DNA of 64,000 nt from Eutrigla gurnardus. Its lineage: Eukaryota; Chordata; Actinopteri; Perciformes; Triglidae. Both the position numbers and the translations under genes were made by a program. Position 1 is the stretch's first letter. The number at the start of each line of letters is the position of its first letter. The stretch is taken from positions 26,260,090 to 26,324,089 of the forward strand of contig OY741265.1 of the NCBI GenBank assembly GCA_963514095.1, written 5' to 3'. Below the pieces are notes generated by a model, which made no database searches, was not told the DNA's origin, and saw nothing but the letters and a program-made list of their open reading frames with translations. Positions 1-13,300 of the stretch are shown here, piece after piece.

Positions 1-3000
1 ATTATCAATTATAAATATTTAGTCGCCTTCCTAAGTGTTGCCTTATAGAACCCATAGACACAAAACTCAGACAGTTACACAAAAATAACTGACAAACAAA
101 TAAAACATGTACAGACACTACGGTGGGTGCAGCGAGCATGATTATGCCTTCGACATCAGTCAGGAAGGAATCTCAAGTACTGTTTATCAGAGATGTGCGA
201 CGCTGCCTGCTGATCTCCAGCAGGGCCAATATCGCTGAAATATCGGTGTAGCCGAGCAGATGTGTGGGCGAGCGCTCTGTACGGGCTGACACACTCTCCT
301 CTTAGCAGCGGACACTCTCGGGACTATTGTTTCCCTCCCAACATGCAGTGGGAGGAAGCAGTGGAATGACCTGAAACATTAGTACAGACAATATCAGTCC
401 ACCGGGGCAGGGCTCTGATTGCTCTCTGCTTGGCTCCTGCTCCTGAGCTCTACCTCAGTCTTTGGGCGGCGGTCCTTAATGCAGAGGTGAAAGGTGACTA
501 ATCTGAGGGCTGATTTCTCCTCCTGTCAAAATAATACGACAACATGCCTGCAGTGACCGCTCCGAAGGAGGAAAGAGGTCGGCTTCCGCAGCGGCCTGAC
601 GTCAATCACAGCGCCAGAGACTTTCTTAGCAGAGACGTGGCGTTTCCTTCATGTTAGCTTTGCCCTGTGGAATACTTCTCAAAAAGACATGTCCCTGATT
701 TGTTTCCCTTTCAGAGCAAATGGAACCCCTTTTACCAACAATGAAGCAGATTCTTCAGAAGGGCATTTCCATCCCGGTTTTTCCCAGCATATAATTAAAC
801 TGCACTGTGCACTTCCCTTCAACCCTAGACTTTACTGCTGGATAATCACAGGTAGCATGTGTTTGGCAGAGATTCATAGGTGCTAACTGTCCCCTCGAAC
901 CAGAAAAACACACACACAAAGCAACATATATTAAATTCTGACACCGCATGGGAAATAGTCTCCGAAGTATAAAGGAAGCCTGAATCTGCATTTTAACAAG
1001 ACATGAAGAATGATCTTGGGGCTAATAAATGCAATTGTTCAGTGCTTGGAGCCTCCTGTTACTGGGAGATGGATGGGAGGAAGAATATACGTCTGAAAAC
1101 TTTGAACCAGTTTCAACACCCACAGCAATTGTTTAGAGGATATCCTCAATCAAGGCCCCCGAAGAGCACAATGAATAGTCTCGCTGACAGAAAGCTGCTG
1201 CCCCCACTAACCTCCTCGACCTGCCTGCTGTGGGGTGGAGGAGAATGAGTGTGCCGGCATAACCTGAAGGCTTATTCTTTTATCAGTGCTCATAGACAGC
1301 AGTGCCAATCTATTCAGAGGCTAATTGTGCATTTCCTAAACAAAACAGACATTTAAACAGAAGTTCAATAGCAAAACATGAACAAAACAGCAGCAGAGAT
1401 AACCATAGACTGTATAATAGAAGTGGATATTCACGGTGATTCATTGGTTTGTGGCACTTCAACTTGGTTTCACTTTTTGGAACCGGAGGTTGGCGTCTGC
1501 AGATAACAGGGGTGGTGCAAGGGTGATATTGTTGTCCATTTTACAAACCTACTCAGGTGGGAGCAAGAACCTCTGATATATAGAGTTGGTCAGGCAATAA
1601 GTGAGGGAACAGAAAAATATTAATAAATAACTACAGATGAAATCATATTATTAATTTGGACAAAGGACTTGTGGACAATTGATTTACTTGTTTTGTTAAA
1701 ATGGCAATAAGCTAAATTCAAATACGAATAAACCAGGTGTAGACTATGATGACATTCCTATGACATTCCTATTATTTCAAGTGTTTTATGTTCCATATTA
1801 AATCTTACATGTAAATGATTCTGTGTAAATGTAATATAGCACACATGGTAACCCCATGTGTAACGTCACAATGCTAGGATTTGTGGGTCATTCCCTCAGT
1901 CTGCATTGATGCCTTCATGGACCTGATGGTTTGACAGGTGGACTGACCTGAACCCTCAGGGACTTAATGGGAACATGTATCAAAGACCGTGAGTCTGTGA
2001 GTGGACATTGAAATTGGGCCAAAGAACATCTGGTACTCTTTTTTCATATATAAAATACTACAGGCCCCGAGATCTTCTTTCTGTCAATTAAAGGGACTAC
2101 TTTTAAATAAAGTCAACTTGATTTCAGAATCTGCAACATGTGAGAATTTAAAATATTTCCAGTCTTGAAACTAGATTTGATAAAGAGACAGCATTATGCA
2201 GAGCATTGATGTTGTATTTAAGTATTGAAGATTCCTAATCATGTAATCTTTTCTGTTTTCTTTTTGTTTTGTTTGTCAGAAGTGTTCTTCAATAAAAAGG
2301 GGGTTGCTGAAGGATGAGCGGGGCTCAAGTACAACGGCATCCATGGTTTTTGAATGTTAGTACGCCCCCTTTTGGACATAAAAGGACTTTACCTCCCTAT
2401 TGATTTCTTAAATGTTTTCCTGACTGATCCTCCTCCCATGACCCAGGTCCTGCTTTGGCATCCAATTCTACACGGAAAGAAAGGACATTGTGTCTGTGCT
2501 GTCATGTCATCCTTAACCTTACAAAGGGACAGCAAGCAGAAACCCATTCAAGTGTGACCTCTGTGTCACTTGCTGGAGCCAGAACATCTAAATAAGGCCA
2601 GAATGTGAGGAAGTTTGGTTGGAGGTGAGGTTGGACAAATAAATGACAACCAACACAGCTCAGCATGATCAATCCATCTGTTTTTAGTTTCATGTTTGTT
2701 AAAAGCCACATTTTCACTTTGACAGTAACATTGTTACAGGAGCTGAATGTTCAGGAATAGCCTACATATATTGATTTCATAGGGAGAAGCTAGCTAACAA
2801 ATGTAACGTTATTTTACCTGATATGTTTTATCCAGCGATTCTTTTTATCAGTGAGGAAGAGAAAGAAGGAGTATGAACTGCTGTTAGGGTAAGTAACTTT
2901 ACATCCTGGTACCAAACACACAGACATACTATAGCTTCACTGTGACATGGCACTTATGCAACTTTGGATAGTATTTCTAATCACATATTTTCACTCTTAG

Positions 3001-3180
3001 TTATACGACAAAATGGAACTTTCTTATGCACATATGTTTTCCCAAAGTAAGATGCCATGGTGGTCCGCCAGAAGCGAAGTTGCTAAGGAAAAGGAAGTAT
3101 TGGCCTGGACATCTGCTGCAACATCAGAACCCTAGAGATATAGCCCCTGTGTACAACTGTTTGACCAATTATAAATGTTT
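1..3180. other. Intergenic stretch, no gene seen
   Basis: No open frame here looks like a known protein or has convincing splice structure. Positions 1404-1500 carry a degenerate fragment of a common fish dispersed repeat (a 'catagactgtataatagaagtggatat'-like motif, shortened here) that resembles the repeat at 29209-29672. The rest is AT-rich sequence with a few short homopolymer runs. A perfect cAMP-response-element palindrome at 597-604 is listed separately. Confidence 0.5.
597..604. promoter_or_regulatory. CRE-type palindrome
   Basis: The octamer tgacgtca is the consensus cAMP response element bound by CREB/ATF proteins. It lies in a locally GC-richer patch (about 540-620). No transcript can be assigned to it. 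It could serve a gene to the left of the window or a distal site of csnk2a1, or be a chance match. Confidence 0.25.
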
Positions 3181-3186
3181 TAAAAG

Positions 3187-3525
3187 GTGCATGGGATAAA
3201 CGGATCAAGAGACGAAGGGGACCCCCAGAGACTGCTTTTGAATAGGGCCCAGAGTTTCGTGCTACACCACTGTCTGCCAAACAAACATAACAGTGACAGA
3301 TACTCTTTTTCTGTTGGTCGGCGACTGCGACGTGGTTTGTCCCTCCACGGCCCCCGTTGCAGTACTCGCGGACGTAGGTGTCGGTGGTCAGCCATATTGT
3401 CTCTGATACAGCAGAAATCACACACTGGCATTGCCACACACCGGCGACGGAGGGAGGAGAGGACCGTTGGCTTGACGAAACTCAGCTCACTGGGAAGCAT
3501 TTCGGTCGTGGAACTGATCAAGGGG
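3187..3525 (+). promoter_or_regulatory. csnk2a1: Candidate promoter and 5' untranslated exon of csnk2a1
   Basis: A CpG-containing stretch about 4 kb upstream of the csnk2a1 start codon ends in a good splice donor (ggg|gtaaat, last exon base 3525). The next coding exon has an acceptor at 7291-7292 and 36 bases of untranslated leader before its ATG at 7329, so a non-coding first exon is expected upstream. CSNK2A1 genes in other vertebrates also begin with non-coding exons. The transcription start cannot be placed from sequence alone. Confidence 0.4.
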
Positions 3526-6500
3526 GTAAATATACTCTCCGGTGTTCCCTACGGCTGATTATGTAGACTCCCTCTCTCTGTGGGAACTAGCGAACGGTCG
3601 CGTTAGCCATGCTAAGGCTAGCGGGCTAGCAACTTGGGCCCGCCTAGAGCTGATAAGTTACCAACACCTTCTGCTCATACCGACAGCTATACGCGTCGGG
3701 TGGTCTAGCTAACTAATGAGCGTTTGCTTTAACGTCGGTCATCGTAATATATTAGGGTTAGTTATTTTAACCACATCATGACCAAGTCCGTCAACACCCT
3801 GCAAATCTCCAGTTTGTACGCGTTTGTCGACATAACATTAACACATCGCATAATTTAATGTAGAATTTAACGTTAACTAAACTCGCCCACATAAGTTGTG
3901 CACCCAATGTTGTCCCTTTTGATGCAAGACGGTCGTGGGGGCATTTGAGAAAGTTCCGACTTCATTGCATTTAGTGCCGCCTGGTCTAAACTAACATAAC
4001 GTAGAAGACCAATGCCAAATGGAGGAGTCGATCATTCGATACGCAATATTTAGTTACTGAAAATTCGTCCTTTCGTTTCTCGCCGTGAGAATAAGACATC
4101 GAGGCTAAGGCCAAATTGATATTACTGGTATTCACGTCATGCTAGCTAACGTTAGCTGGTTATCTGTTGATGTTGTGGGTTAACGTAAGGTTTTTAGTTA
4201 ACGCTGGTTAGGGAAATACTTTGTCAAAAATGTGGTAGAATGTAAATCGGTCAACTGAATAAACCTTAACTAGTCGACCGTTAATACGGAGCGTAACGTC
4301 AGCTAACGCGACTACGTAGGCGACGTACATAATGACAAACGATTTACTTGTATAGCTCAATAATACAAATCGCAAATGCGACTCAAAGGCATTTACGATA
4401 TGTAACCTGGAAGTAAGAAGTTAACGTTACTAACGCGTGTGGGTCACCTGGCTCATCCAGTCGTCCCATTATTTGACACATTGATCTCAGTGGGCGTCGT
4501 TTCACGTAAAGGAAGCTGCCATTGTATACGACTCGCTGCGGTTAATGTTATCTAATGCAACTGCTGCAAGATATTCTAACTACAAAGGTGAATATGTTAG
4601 AGTTCATTTTTTTACTGGGGTGCTGATGCATAGAGGTGTTTCTGTTATCAAGCCCCTCCTCGTTGATGGCATTGGAATTGGCGATAGAGACACCTGTCAG
4701 GTACATTGCATCATTGAGACAGTCTGTATTGCAAACTGTTAGGTCGTTCACTTGTTGTTTAAAACGTGCAGAAAGCGCTTGCTCTACCGCTTTCATCCTG
4801 CCTTTCTGTCCCACCGGCCATTACTTAGGAACCAAAACCTGTGTGCTAAGATGATTATGATGAAGTTGCAGTATGCTTTACGCTTTACCGACTAAACTAA
4901 ATGAAGTCAAAGTAGCTTTACTGCTTTGTTTGTCTGTTCGTTTGTCTGACTTTCACCCAGATGTTGTGATGTTCTTAGACGGGAAGCCTTAAGGAAAGTT
5001 AGTCTAGGAGACTGATCAGAAAGCTCTGGGTAGCTAGGTTGCTCTGCACTAAAATCATTAACATCTCCAAGTAGGTATGGTAGATTGATTTATGGAAGAA
5101 AGAAAATATATCTGCTGGCTGTCATTGGTTGTTGGTCACATGACATGCAACACACACTGCAGCATTCAAAAAGTTGAGCTATTTTTATTTTGGGGTGCAC
5201 ACACTGAACCCTGAAAAAGAGGCGCTGAGGAACGTCTGCCGTGACATCATTGCTCTCTCTTTCTACATTGATGGTAGAGGTGTAACGATTCATTCAATTA
5301 ATGGATGAATCGATTGTCAGTCCTACCGATTCAACTAAATCGATCTGCTAAAATAAATAAATAGACTGAATCATTTTGGCTTCACCAATAATCGATATAA
5401 ATGCGTTTAATCGGATGAATCGTGATTCTTAATTATGATTGTTTTAATACGTTTAAGACACTCTCTCCCCTGCCAGCATGTAGTCTATTGAAAAATGTTA
5501 AAAATAACTGAGCAATACATTTTTGTATTCAGCATACAATATTATGCAGGACTACTGTTTTATAGAATAAATATGTTAAATAAGTAATTCTGTGGTCTGT
5601 TTATTTTTTCACCTTTCAGAAGAATACAGATAGTCTCACTCACATTATTGCATGTTTATTTCATGGATATAGAATTTTGGTTACAAGTTACTGAATCGAA
5701 TCGTGGTTTACAGAATCGAATCAAATCGTTCCAAAAAAAATTGTCCTTGAATCGAATCGCCAACTACTGTATCGATAATCGAACCGCTATGAAGCCACAG
5801 ATTCACACCCCTAATTGACGGTGTAGACACATGTAAACAAGGCGTCATGTGAACAGCTCCTTATGCTGCATCACGTTAGCTTGTTGAACTTAAAAACACT
5901 GGCAAATGAATGTATAATATCTACATTTAAGTGGAATCTCCCTTATTCCATTTCATGTAAATGGCCTAATCCAGTGAGGTAAATATTATTTCTTATCCCA
6001 CTATAGTAAATATGATATGTGTTTGGCATAAGGATTTTAAAGCAGACCAGATACTGCACATACTTTCCTTATTATTTCATACATTTATGGAAAGGTTTCC
6101 ATTGTACAGTGTTACTTGCTTCAACAAGCTCGGAAAGGAATTAAAGTGTTCGGTAGCTTTGATGGTCTGTCATTGGTGTTATTTAAAGAATGGATTTGGC
6201 TGTGAATGAGATCAATAATTACACCGCTTATCCCGTCCTGCCCTAGTAATTCAACAGGCTGTCAATACTTTCAGGAGTCAGTGGGGATGTTTAAAACATG
6301 GTGTTAAATGAACACTCAGCTAGAGCTGGAAGTTATTCTAGGCCTTTTCTATCTGGTCACCACTCGAGATGCATCGATCAATCGGCTGCTGAACAAAACT
6401 GGACAGTCATCAGCTGTAAACACTGTAGATGACAATAAAAAGTAAAAGGATAACATTTAGAATTTACACTAGCTTCGGTTAGTTGAATTTAATTTCTGTG

Positions 6501-7292
6501 ATGGTTTAAAAAAAAGAAATTATCTGGAGCCTTGCAATCAATTATAGTTCTTAGAATGAGAATCCACAAGTCAGACTTTTAAATATAGACATCGGTCAAG
6601 AACATTGCAATTGGTCTATCTCTTGTCATTAGTCAATGCTTGTGACCATAGGTACAGGACGGTAAGAGCACCATTGTTGAGCTGAAGGCTGGGCTCCCTC
6701 CTCACTAACAGCCTGGCAGAGTGCCTGTGTGTGCTGCAACAATCCACCTTTGATCTGATTCTCCATCTTACCCTCACTAGTCAACAACTTGTATCTGTTT
6801 AAAAAAAAGAATTCCTACTCTTGTTTTCACTTTGTGGGGCGGATTCAATCAATGGTGACTTTGGACCTTTAAAAAAAAAAAAAAAAAAACGTATATAGAT
6901 TTTAACCTTTCGTCGTTGTTTTACCAACTGAGGGGAAGGGTAATATGAGGACTCTGAATTTATTAAGGCACACGGTCAAACATGCTCTGGAGTGAGGATT
7001 TGTGACTTCTCTCTGTTTCATGTAGTTGTAAATGGATGGAGCTGCTGCTGACACCTGATCTATCGCTATTAATCAATTTCTCTAATCCTTAATTTCCTCT
7101 CTCTCCTCCATTGCCAGCTTTCCCACCGTGCCCCTGGTGGCCCCTCCCCCCGTCCTCAGGCAAAGCCCCCCTCCCCAAACCCCTTGCCCTGTTGGGATTA
7201 ACCCCCCTCAACCCCTACCTCCCCTCCTCTTCCTCCCTCCCCCCCCACCCACCCACCCCTCTTCCCTGTACTCCAACCGTCCTCCGCTGCAG
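3526..7292 (+). other. csnk2a1: Presumed intron 1 of csnk2a1
   Basis: About 3.8 kb between the candidate first exon and the acceptor at 7291-7292. It holds the hAT-type element at 5275-5813, an A-run near 6871-6889 and a pyrimidine/proline-codon-rich tract at 7100-7270 just before the acceptor. No other gene is visible. Confidence 0.4.
5275..5813. mobile_element. Non-autonomous hAT-type element (539 bp)
   Basis: The ends are imperfect terminal inverted repeats: left tagaggtgtaacgattcat, and right reverse complement taggggtgtgaatctg. The flanks are attgatgg (5267-5274) and attgacgg (5814-5821), an 8-bp target duplication with one mismatch, as hAT transposases make. The interior is AT-rich, has many atcgatt-like subterminal motifs and no coding capacity. 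Confidence 0.8.
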
Positions 7293-7328
7293 TGAGATCA
7301 CCCAACCACCTCTGCCAAGCTGTCGGAC

Positions 7329-10300
7329 ATGTCAGGACCCGTGCCGAGCCGGGCGCGAGTGTACACCGAGGTCAACACTCACCGGCCCAGGGAGTACTGG
7401 GACTATGAGTCCCATGTGGTTGAATGGGGGTAAATACCTTAGTGACACATTTGCAGCATGCTGCTAGACAGCTCTTCAATTCAACTGATGTTTGGTTGTG
7501 ACTTTCCCCCCTTCTTCACAGAAACCAGGATGATTTTCAGTTGGTGCGTAAACTTGGGCGTGGCAAGTACAGTGAAGTCTTTGAGGCAATCAACATCACC
7601 AATAATGAGAAGGTGGTGGTCAAGATACTCAAGGTAAATCTCTACAGAGACAGAGGCTTGGATCAAGTCAGTAGCTCTGACTGAATGATTTAATGCTTTA
7701 ATCCCATCTGCCTAACTTTGCCTCGTCCTCTTCCCTTTAGCCCGTGAAGAAAAAGAAAATCAAACGTGAGATCAAGATTTTGGAGAACCTGCGTGGAGGT
7801 CCAAACATAATCTCCCTCATCGATATTGTGAAAGACCCTGTCGTAAGTATAGTATGTTGATTTTCAATGAGACTTGCGTAATTAGTACAGCAGATGTCAT
7901 ATCACTTTTTTTTTCTTGATGACATGATTTATGTCATTACTGTACCAATAGCGTGGCGAGTCCACCACCTGTGCAAGCTTATCGATTTCGCTTGGGAAGT
8001 ATGTGTCTGTAAGTACTTAGCCAGCTCTGACTGTACGTTAGATAAATGTATTTAATGTTATAACGACTGTTCCTGTGTTGTCGGGCTCTCCACAGAATGA
8101 GAGAGTTATGACCCAGGACTGCCACCATAATCGTTGAAAAGTAGTTTCTTCCCCATCAAGATTTTATGTTTGGGTTTTAAAAAAAACATTGTTACATGCT
8201 GAATCCCAAGCAAAGATTTTCTGAAATGCATTCATAGAAACCACAGACAGTATTATTCACAGCCTGCGGAGTCCTTTCACATTGCAAAACTGAGAATATT
8301 GTAGGGCTGCAACGATTCATCGAGTTACTCGATTAACTCGATTATGAAAATTCCTCGAGGCAAAACATCTGCCTCGAAGCCTCGTTAAATTCCTATGACG
8401 CGCCTATGTGCAGGGATCCGATTGTTCCACACGGACCGTTGTTCAGGAAGCACCAGCGCGTCATACACGGTCATTCATTCTGAATTTAGTTGGCGCGATG
8501 GCGGAAAGTCAGACTCAGAATGTCCGTAAACGACAGAGAGTATCGGGGCTAAACAACGGTATCCTGCTTGCCCATGTGAGCGATTTATTTCTGACAACAA
8601 AACGAATGCGTAAAGTTGTAAAATGTGTGACTAGATGTCTCCTCGTCTCCGTGGCGCATTTATCCGTTTTGTTTATGTATATCGATCACTTCTCATCCGC
8701 CTTCTTGCGAGTGACGTATAGAGTTACGTTTATGCATCGGACGCTCGTATTGGCTCCCGTAGCAGCTTTTACAGCCAATCGGAAAGCCTGATTTACGCTT
8801 GGCTGTGAGTTGTTGTGTTTGCCCAAACGGACGGAGGAGTTCAAAGCAGAGAAAAGAACGGTCAAACAGTTACTGTAGTGATAGAGAAAGCTAAATACAT
8901 AAATGGCACAAAGGAAGTATACACTATATACACACATATTTAGGGCAGGGAGAGGAAAGGGCCATTGCTGGCAAAACAAAACGTTAATTAAATGTTATCC
9001 ATGTTTTATCCAAGTTGATTTAACTGTATTGTTGTTAAATTCTCACTGGCACTTAATAAATGGGCTTAGTTTTGGAGCCAAATTTTGGAGTTGGAATGAA
9101 TACCTCTGTTTATTTTTTTTTAGAAATGCTTGATCATTTTACAGCCACATCATTTTCATTATGCATTATTTGTTTTGGTTGTTTAAAAACGATTTTTTTT
9201 TTATCCGATTCCTCGATTAATCGATCGATAAAGTGCTAAATTAATCGATTACAAAAAGAATCGATAGCTGCAGCCCTAGAATATTGTGACATCAACCCAT
9301 AACTACATTGATAACAAATATTTGAATTGTAATACCATCAATCTATTGGCCTCAGCTCCGCGGATGATAACTTGGTGGTAACTGCAAATAGATCTCCATC
9401 ATTTGCTTGTCCTCTGAGTTGAAACAATTATCTATCAAAAACATAGAATTAATACATTTTTGTAATTTATTGGTTGTTTGTCAAAATGTCCAGTTTTGCT
9501 GCTGCTATTTGTTCACTACCGTCATTTTAGTATCTTTAGGTTTGGACTGTTGACTAGACATAACAAAACGTTTGAAGATGTCTCCTCGAACCCAGGGAAC
9601 TTTTGCCTTTAGAAATGAGACCCTAGATCTGCCTCCTCCCCAGATTGTAATTATATATTGACTGACGAAGATTGACTGACTATGCTGAGTGCTGATAACT
9701 GATGAATCAAGACACGGTCATAATGTAAAAAAAAAACTCTTCGTCTTTTCCCGTTTGCACCGTTGTAAATTAAATGCCTTTTGGATTGTTGCTCAGACAA
9801 ATAAAGCAGTTTTAAGACTCATAAAAGAATATAACCATTAATAGATAAATGGTAGATGTTGGTTGATTGCAGCTCTAGTTCACACTGTGAGCATTTGTGG
9901 GTATGGTCAGCAGACTACTTGTTTATTTATCAAACGTTTAGTGTGCAAACACAATTGGCTAGCTACAAAAAAAACGTGAGCATTTAATTCACCCAAACAA
10001 TATATTAAACTGCTCTTCAAACCCCATTTACCTAGAATTAGAGATGGGATGATTTAGGATTTAGGATTTTCATCACGGATCGTGATAAAAATATTAAGTT
10101 GATCAACGTTCAAAAGAAATGTGAGAATATTTACAAATACCCTGATAATGGACATTCAACACGTGTGGCATATGATCATCAAACGGAAAGTGATTCCACT
10201 ATGTTTTAGTGCTATTTTAAGTTTAAGTTTTAAGCATATTTTGATGATTATTACTGACGTGAATGGTGATGATTTTGGCCAGGATAATGGTGAAACCAAA

Positions 10301-13300
10301 TGTTCATCGGCCACAGATGTGTCTGTTGACTGTGTACATGCCGGCTGAGTTTCCTTGCCTTCATGTTTTACAGAAAGCAAATGGGCATGTGGAGACTTGG
10401 CTGTAGTGTTGCTCACGGTGTGGCTGCTTGATTAGTTTGTACAGTTTGTATTAGTACTATAGCTAATTTAACTGTGCCCACAATCTCTGCTAAATCTATT
10501 ATTTAAACACTTTAAATACACAAACTCCTTTTTTTTTTTTTTCAGTCCCGGACGCCTGCCTTGGTCTTTGAGCATGTTAACAACACAGACTTCAAGGTAG
10601 GAACATTTTCTTTACTATACAAAACGTTGATGTGCAACATTGTGGAAACCTCCTTTTTGGCATACTTGTTTATTCCGTCCGTGCGTGCGTGAGATTGTGA
10701 GGTGTGTGAGATGGAGGAATATGAAAGTGCTATGTCTTCAGTGCCAGAAAGTCAACCATCCTCTGGTTCTATCCTCAATCATTGACACATTCCCACAGCT
10801 CGACGAGAGTGAATGCATTCCATTAATGTGCGTTTGATGTTTTTAAAGTAAGACATTGCCGTAGAAAGCCTAATGACATTGTTTTGGTCTCCAGCAACTG
10901 TACCAGACCCTAACAGACTACGACATCCGGTTCTACATGTACGAGATCCTCAAGGTGAGTCCTCCACGGTTCGACTGCCTATCTGCTCTAAATCTATAAC
11001 CTCTAAACATCCTGAGGAAGGTGAAGCACAGAGTCCCGAAAAAAGTCTGTCCCTATTTTCTGTTCTTCTGGGTTTTTGAACATGCTTGTGTTCTCGAGTG
11101 TCTGTTTAGTCCATCAACATGGTGTGTTGTCTAGTAGGCAACATCTTCTAATCTCTTGCTGTTTTGGTGGTGACGTTCCTCTGCTCTTGTTTGTAGGCTC
11201 TGGACTACTGCCACAGCATGGGGATCATGCATAGGGATGTAAAGCCGCATAACGTGATGATCGACCATGAACACCGCAAGGTGAGGGAGCACTTTAACGC
11301 GGCCTTGTATCTGTTGTGATCCAATCCGAAATTACTAGTGGTCAAAGTCATCGCAAATGTCTTTTAGGGTTCATCACTAGGGTTGGGCATCGAGATCCGG
11401 TTCCAAATAGGAACCGGTTCCTAACCTCCGGTTCCGGAACCGTTAAGAAGCTGTTGGAATTGCGATCCTTTTTTTTTTTTTTTTTGGTTCTTAAACGTCC
11501 GCACTAGTTTGTTTGTATTACTCCGCTCGCACTAGTTTGTTTGTATTACTCCGCCCTGCGTGCGGAGACTCCGCGATAGAACGATCAGTAACGAGTAGTC
11601 TAACGCGCTACTATTGCCAAACCAGTAGTCAAATTAAAGTTACTTATCCAAATACACGGCGCGTTACTATTTTTGTCAGTAAAAAAAAAAAAAGATCTGC
11701 TTTCTTCTTGCGTCTCGGGGGTGACGTATGTTAGCCGACACCTTCACGGACAGTCGCGTGTAGTCGCTTTACCGGCAGAAACGCAAAAAATGGAGGGGGA
11801 GAGATACGCATTTTCCAGCTGGAAATACAAGCATTATTTCGACTTCATCTCAGCAAAAGATGGCAACATAAAGGTTCGTTGTTCACTCTGCGTTAACAAC
11901 AAAGTGTTGTCTACTTTCAAGAATACAACGTCAAACTTGAAAAAACATTTAGAGTCACAGCATGGCACGACCACATTAAACGAGCAGGTCCCGCCCGGTG
12001 ACGGTGAAAAGGCGCAGCGTGTGAATAAACAAGACGAGTTCTCGATTTCACGGAGCTCCTGCTAACTCAGTCTGTGCTGAAATGCGAGCGGAGTCTCTCT
12101 TGAGTGTTTAGTGGAGAAATGTCTCGCTGCTTGCTGGCCCCGCCCCCTCCCTTCGTCATCACGCCGCTCATACTTGAGGACTGTGCTCATCCTTGGTTTC
12201 ATAAAAAACACTCCTAGCTGCTCTAATGCCGGTTCAATATTCATAAAATGTTCATTCATGATATTACTGCCATTACAATATGCAAACAATTATTTAAGTT
12301 AAGTGAAGTCAAGAAAGACTGTTTTTATTTTTTTTATATAAAAACATGTATTTTCTATCAGGACATAGTTTTCAAGTGCAACTTAAAATGGATACATTGT
12401 TGATGTTACTGTTAAAAAAGCACATCAATAAAGTGAGTATTGGCAAAATCGGTAGTCTGATGCAGCTGTTGAATGTAACTAATAAAGTAACTTGTAATCT
12501 AACTTAGTTACTTTTTAAATAGTCAGTAACTTAACTAAGTTACTTTTTAAAGGAGTAGTCAGTAGTCAGATTACTTTTTCAAAGTAACTGTGGCAACACT
12601 GGACCTGTTGACCTGCACCTCAAAGAATCGGAATCGAGAATCGTTTAGAACAGGAATCGAGGATCGGGATCGGAATCGGTAAAATCCAAACGGTGCCCAA
12701 CCCTAGTCATCACACTGACAGCTGTTGTTGCCTGTTGGACTCAAATTCACCTTATGATTATCTAATCTAATCTAATTTTTATGGACAATAGTTGTCATTT
12801 TTTGTGATAATTGATTTCCAGTAATATACATACATATGCACTAAGCAAGCATATTTGTCAATTGCATTAGGGATGCACCGTTACCACCTTTTTTACAGAC
12901 CACATACAAGTCCTTGCATTTCAGAACTTGTCATTACCAAGCACCAATATGAGCACCTAATAATACCATTCCAGTTCAATAACTTTGAAAACTTCTTTTG
13001 TTTTCATCAGATTGGTGACATTCAACTTTGTTGTAGCATTTACTCCCCGACAATCCAACTTTCTTTTTTGTCGATCATATTGATGGACCAAGTTGTGAGA
13101 ATTCCATCATAATCTATTATTAGCTGTCATTTAAATTTGTATTAATTGTAAGACATGGCCTGGAGGATTCGACCATTCCACTTTTCTTTTCTTCTTTTTT
13201 TTACATTTAAAGCATCTTTTGATATTTTTGAATGATGCTGCCTGTCTGTTAATACAGGTGCGAGCCTTGCTTTGTGTCTGCGGCAGCAAAGTGTAGTGAA

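Noticed and set aside
3083..3558. Overlapping frames of 110-123 aa around 3.1-3.6 kb
   Set aside because: Open on both strands with no domain or splice context; typical of GC-rich promoter DNA.
7111..7467. 118-aa proline-rich + frame
   Set aside because: It is the pyrimidine-rich tract and acceptor before csnk2a1 exon 2, then the exon read in the wrong frame.
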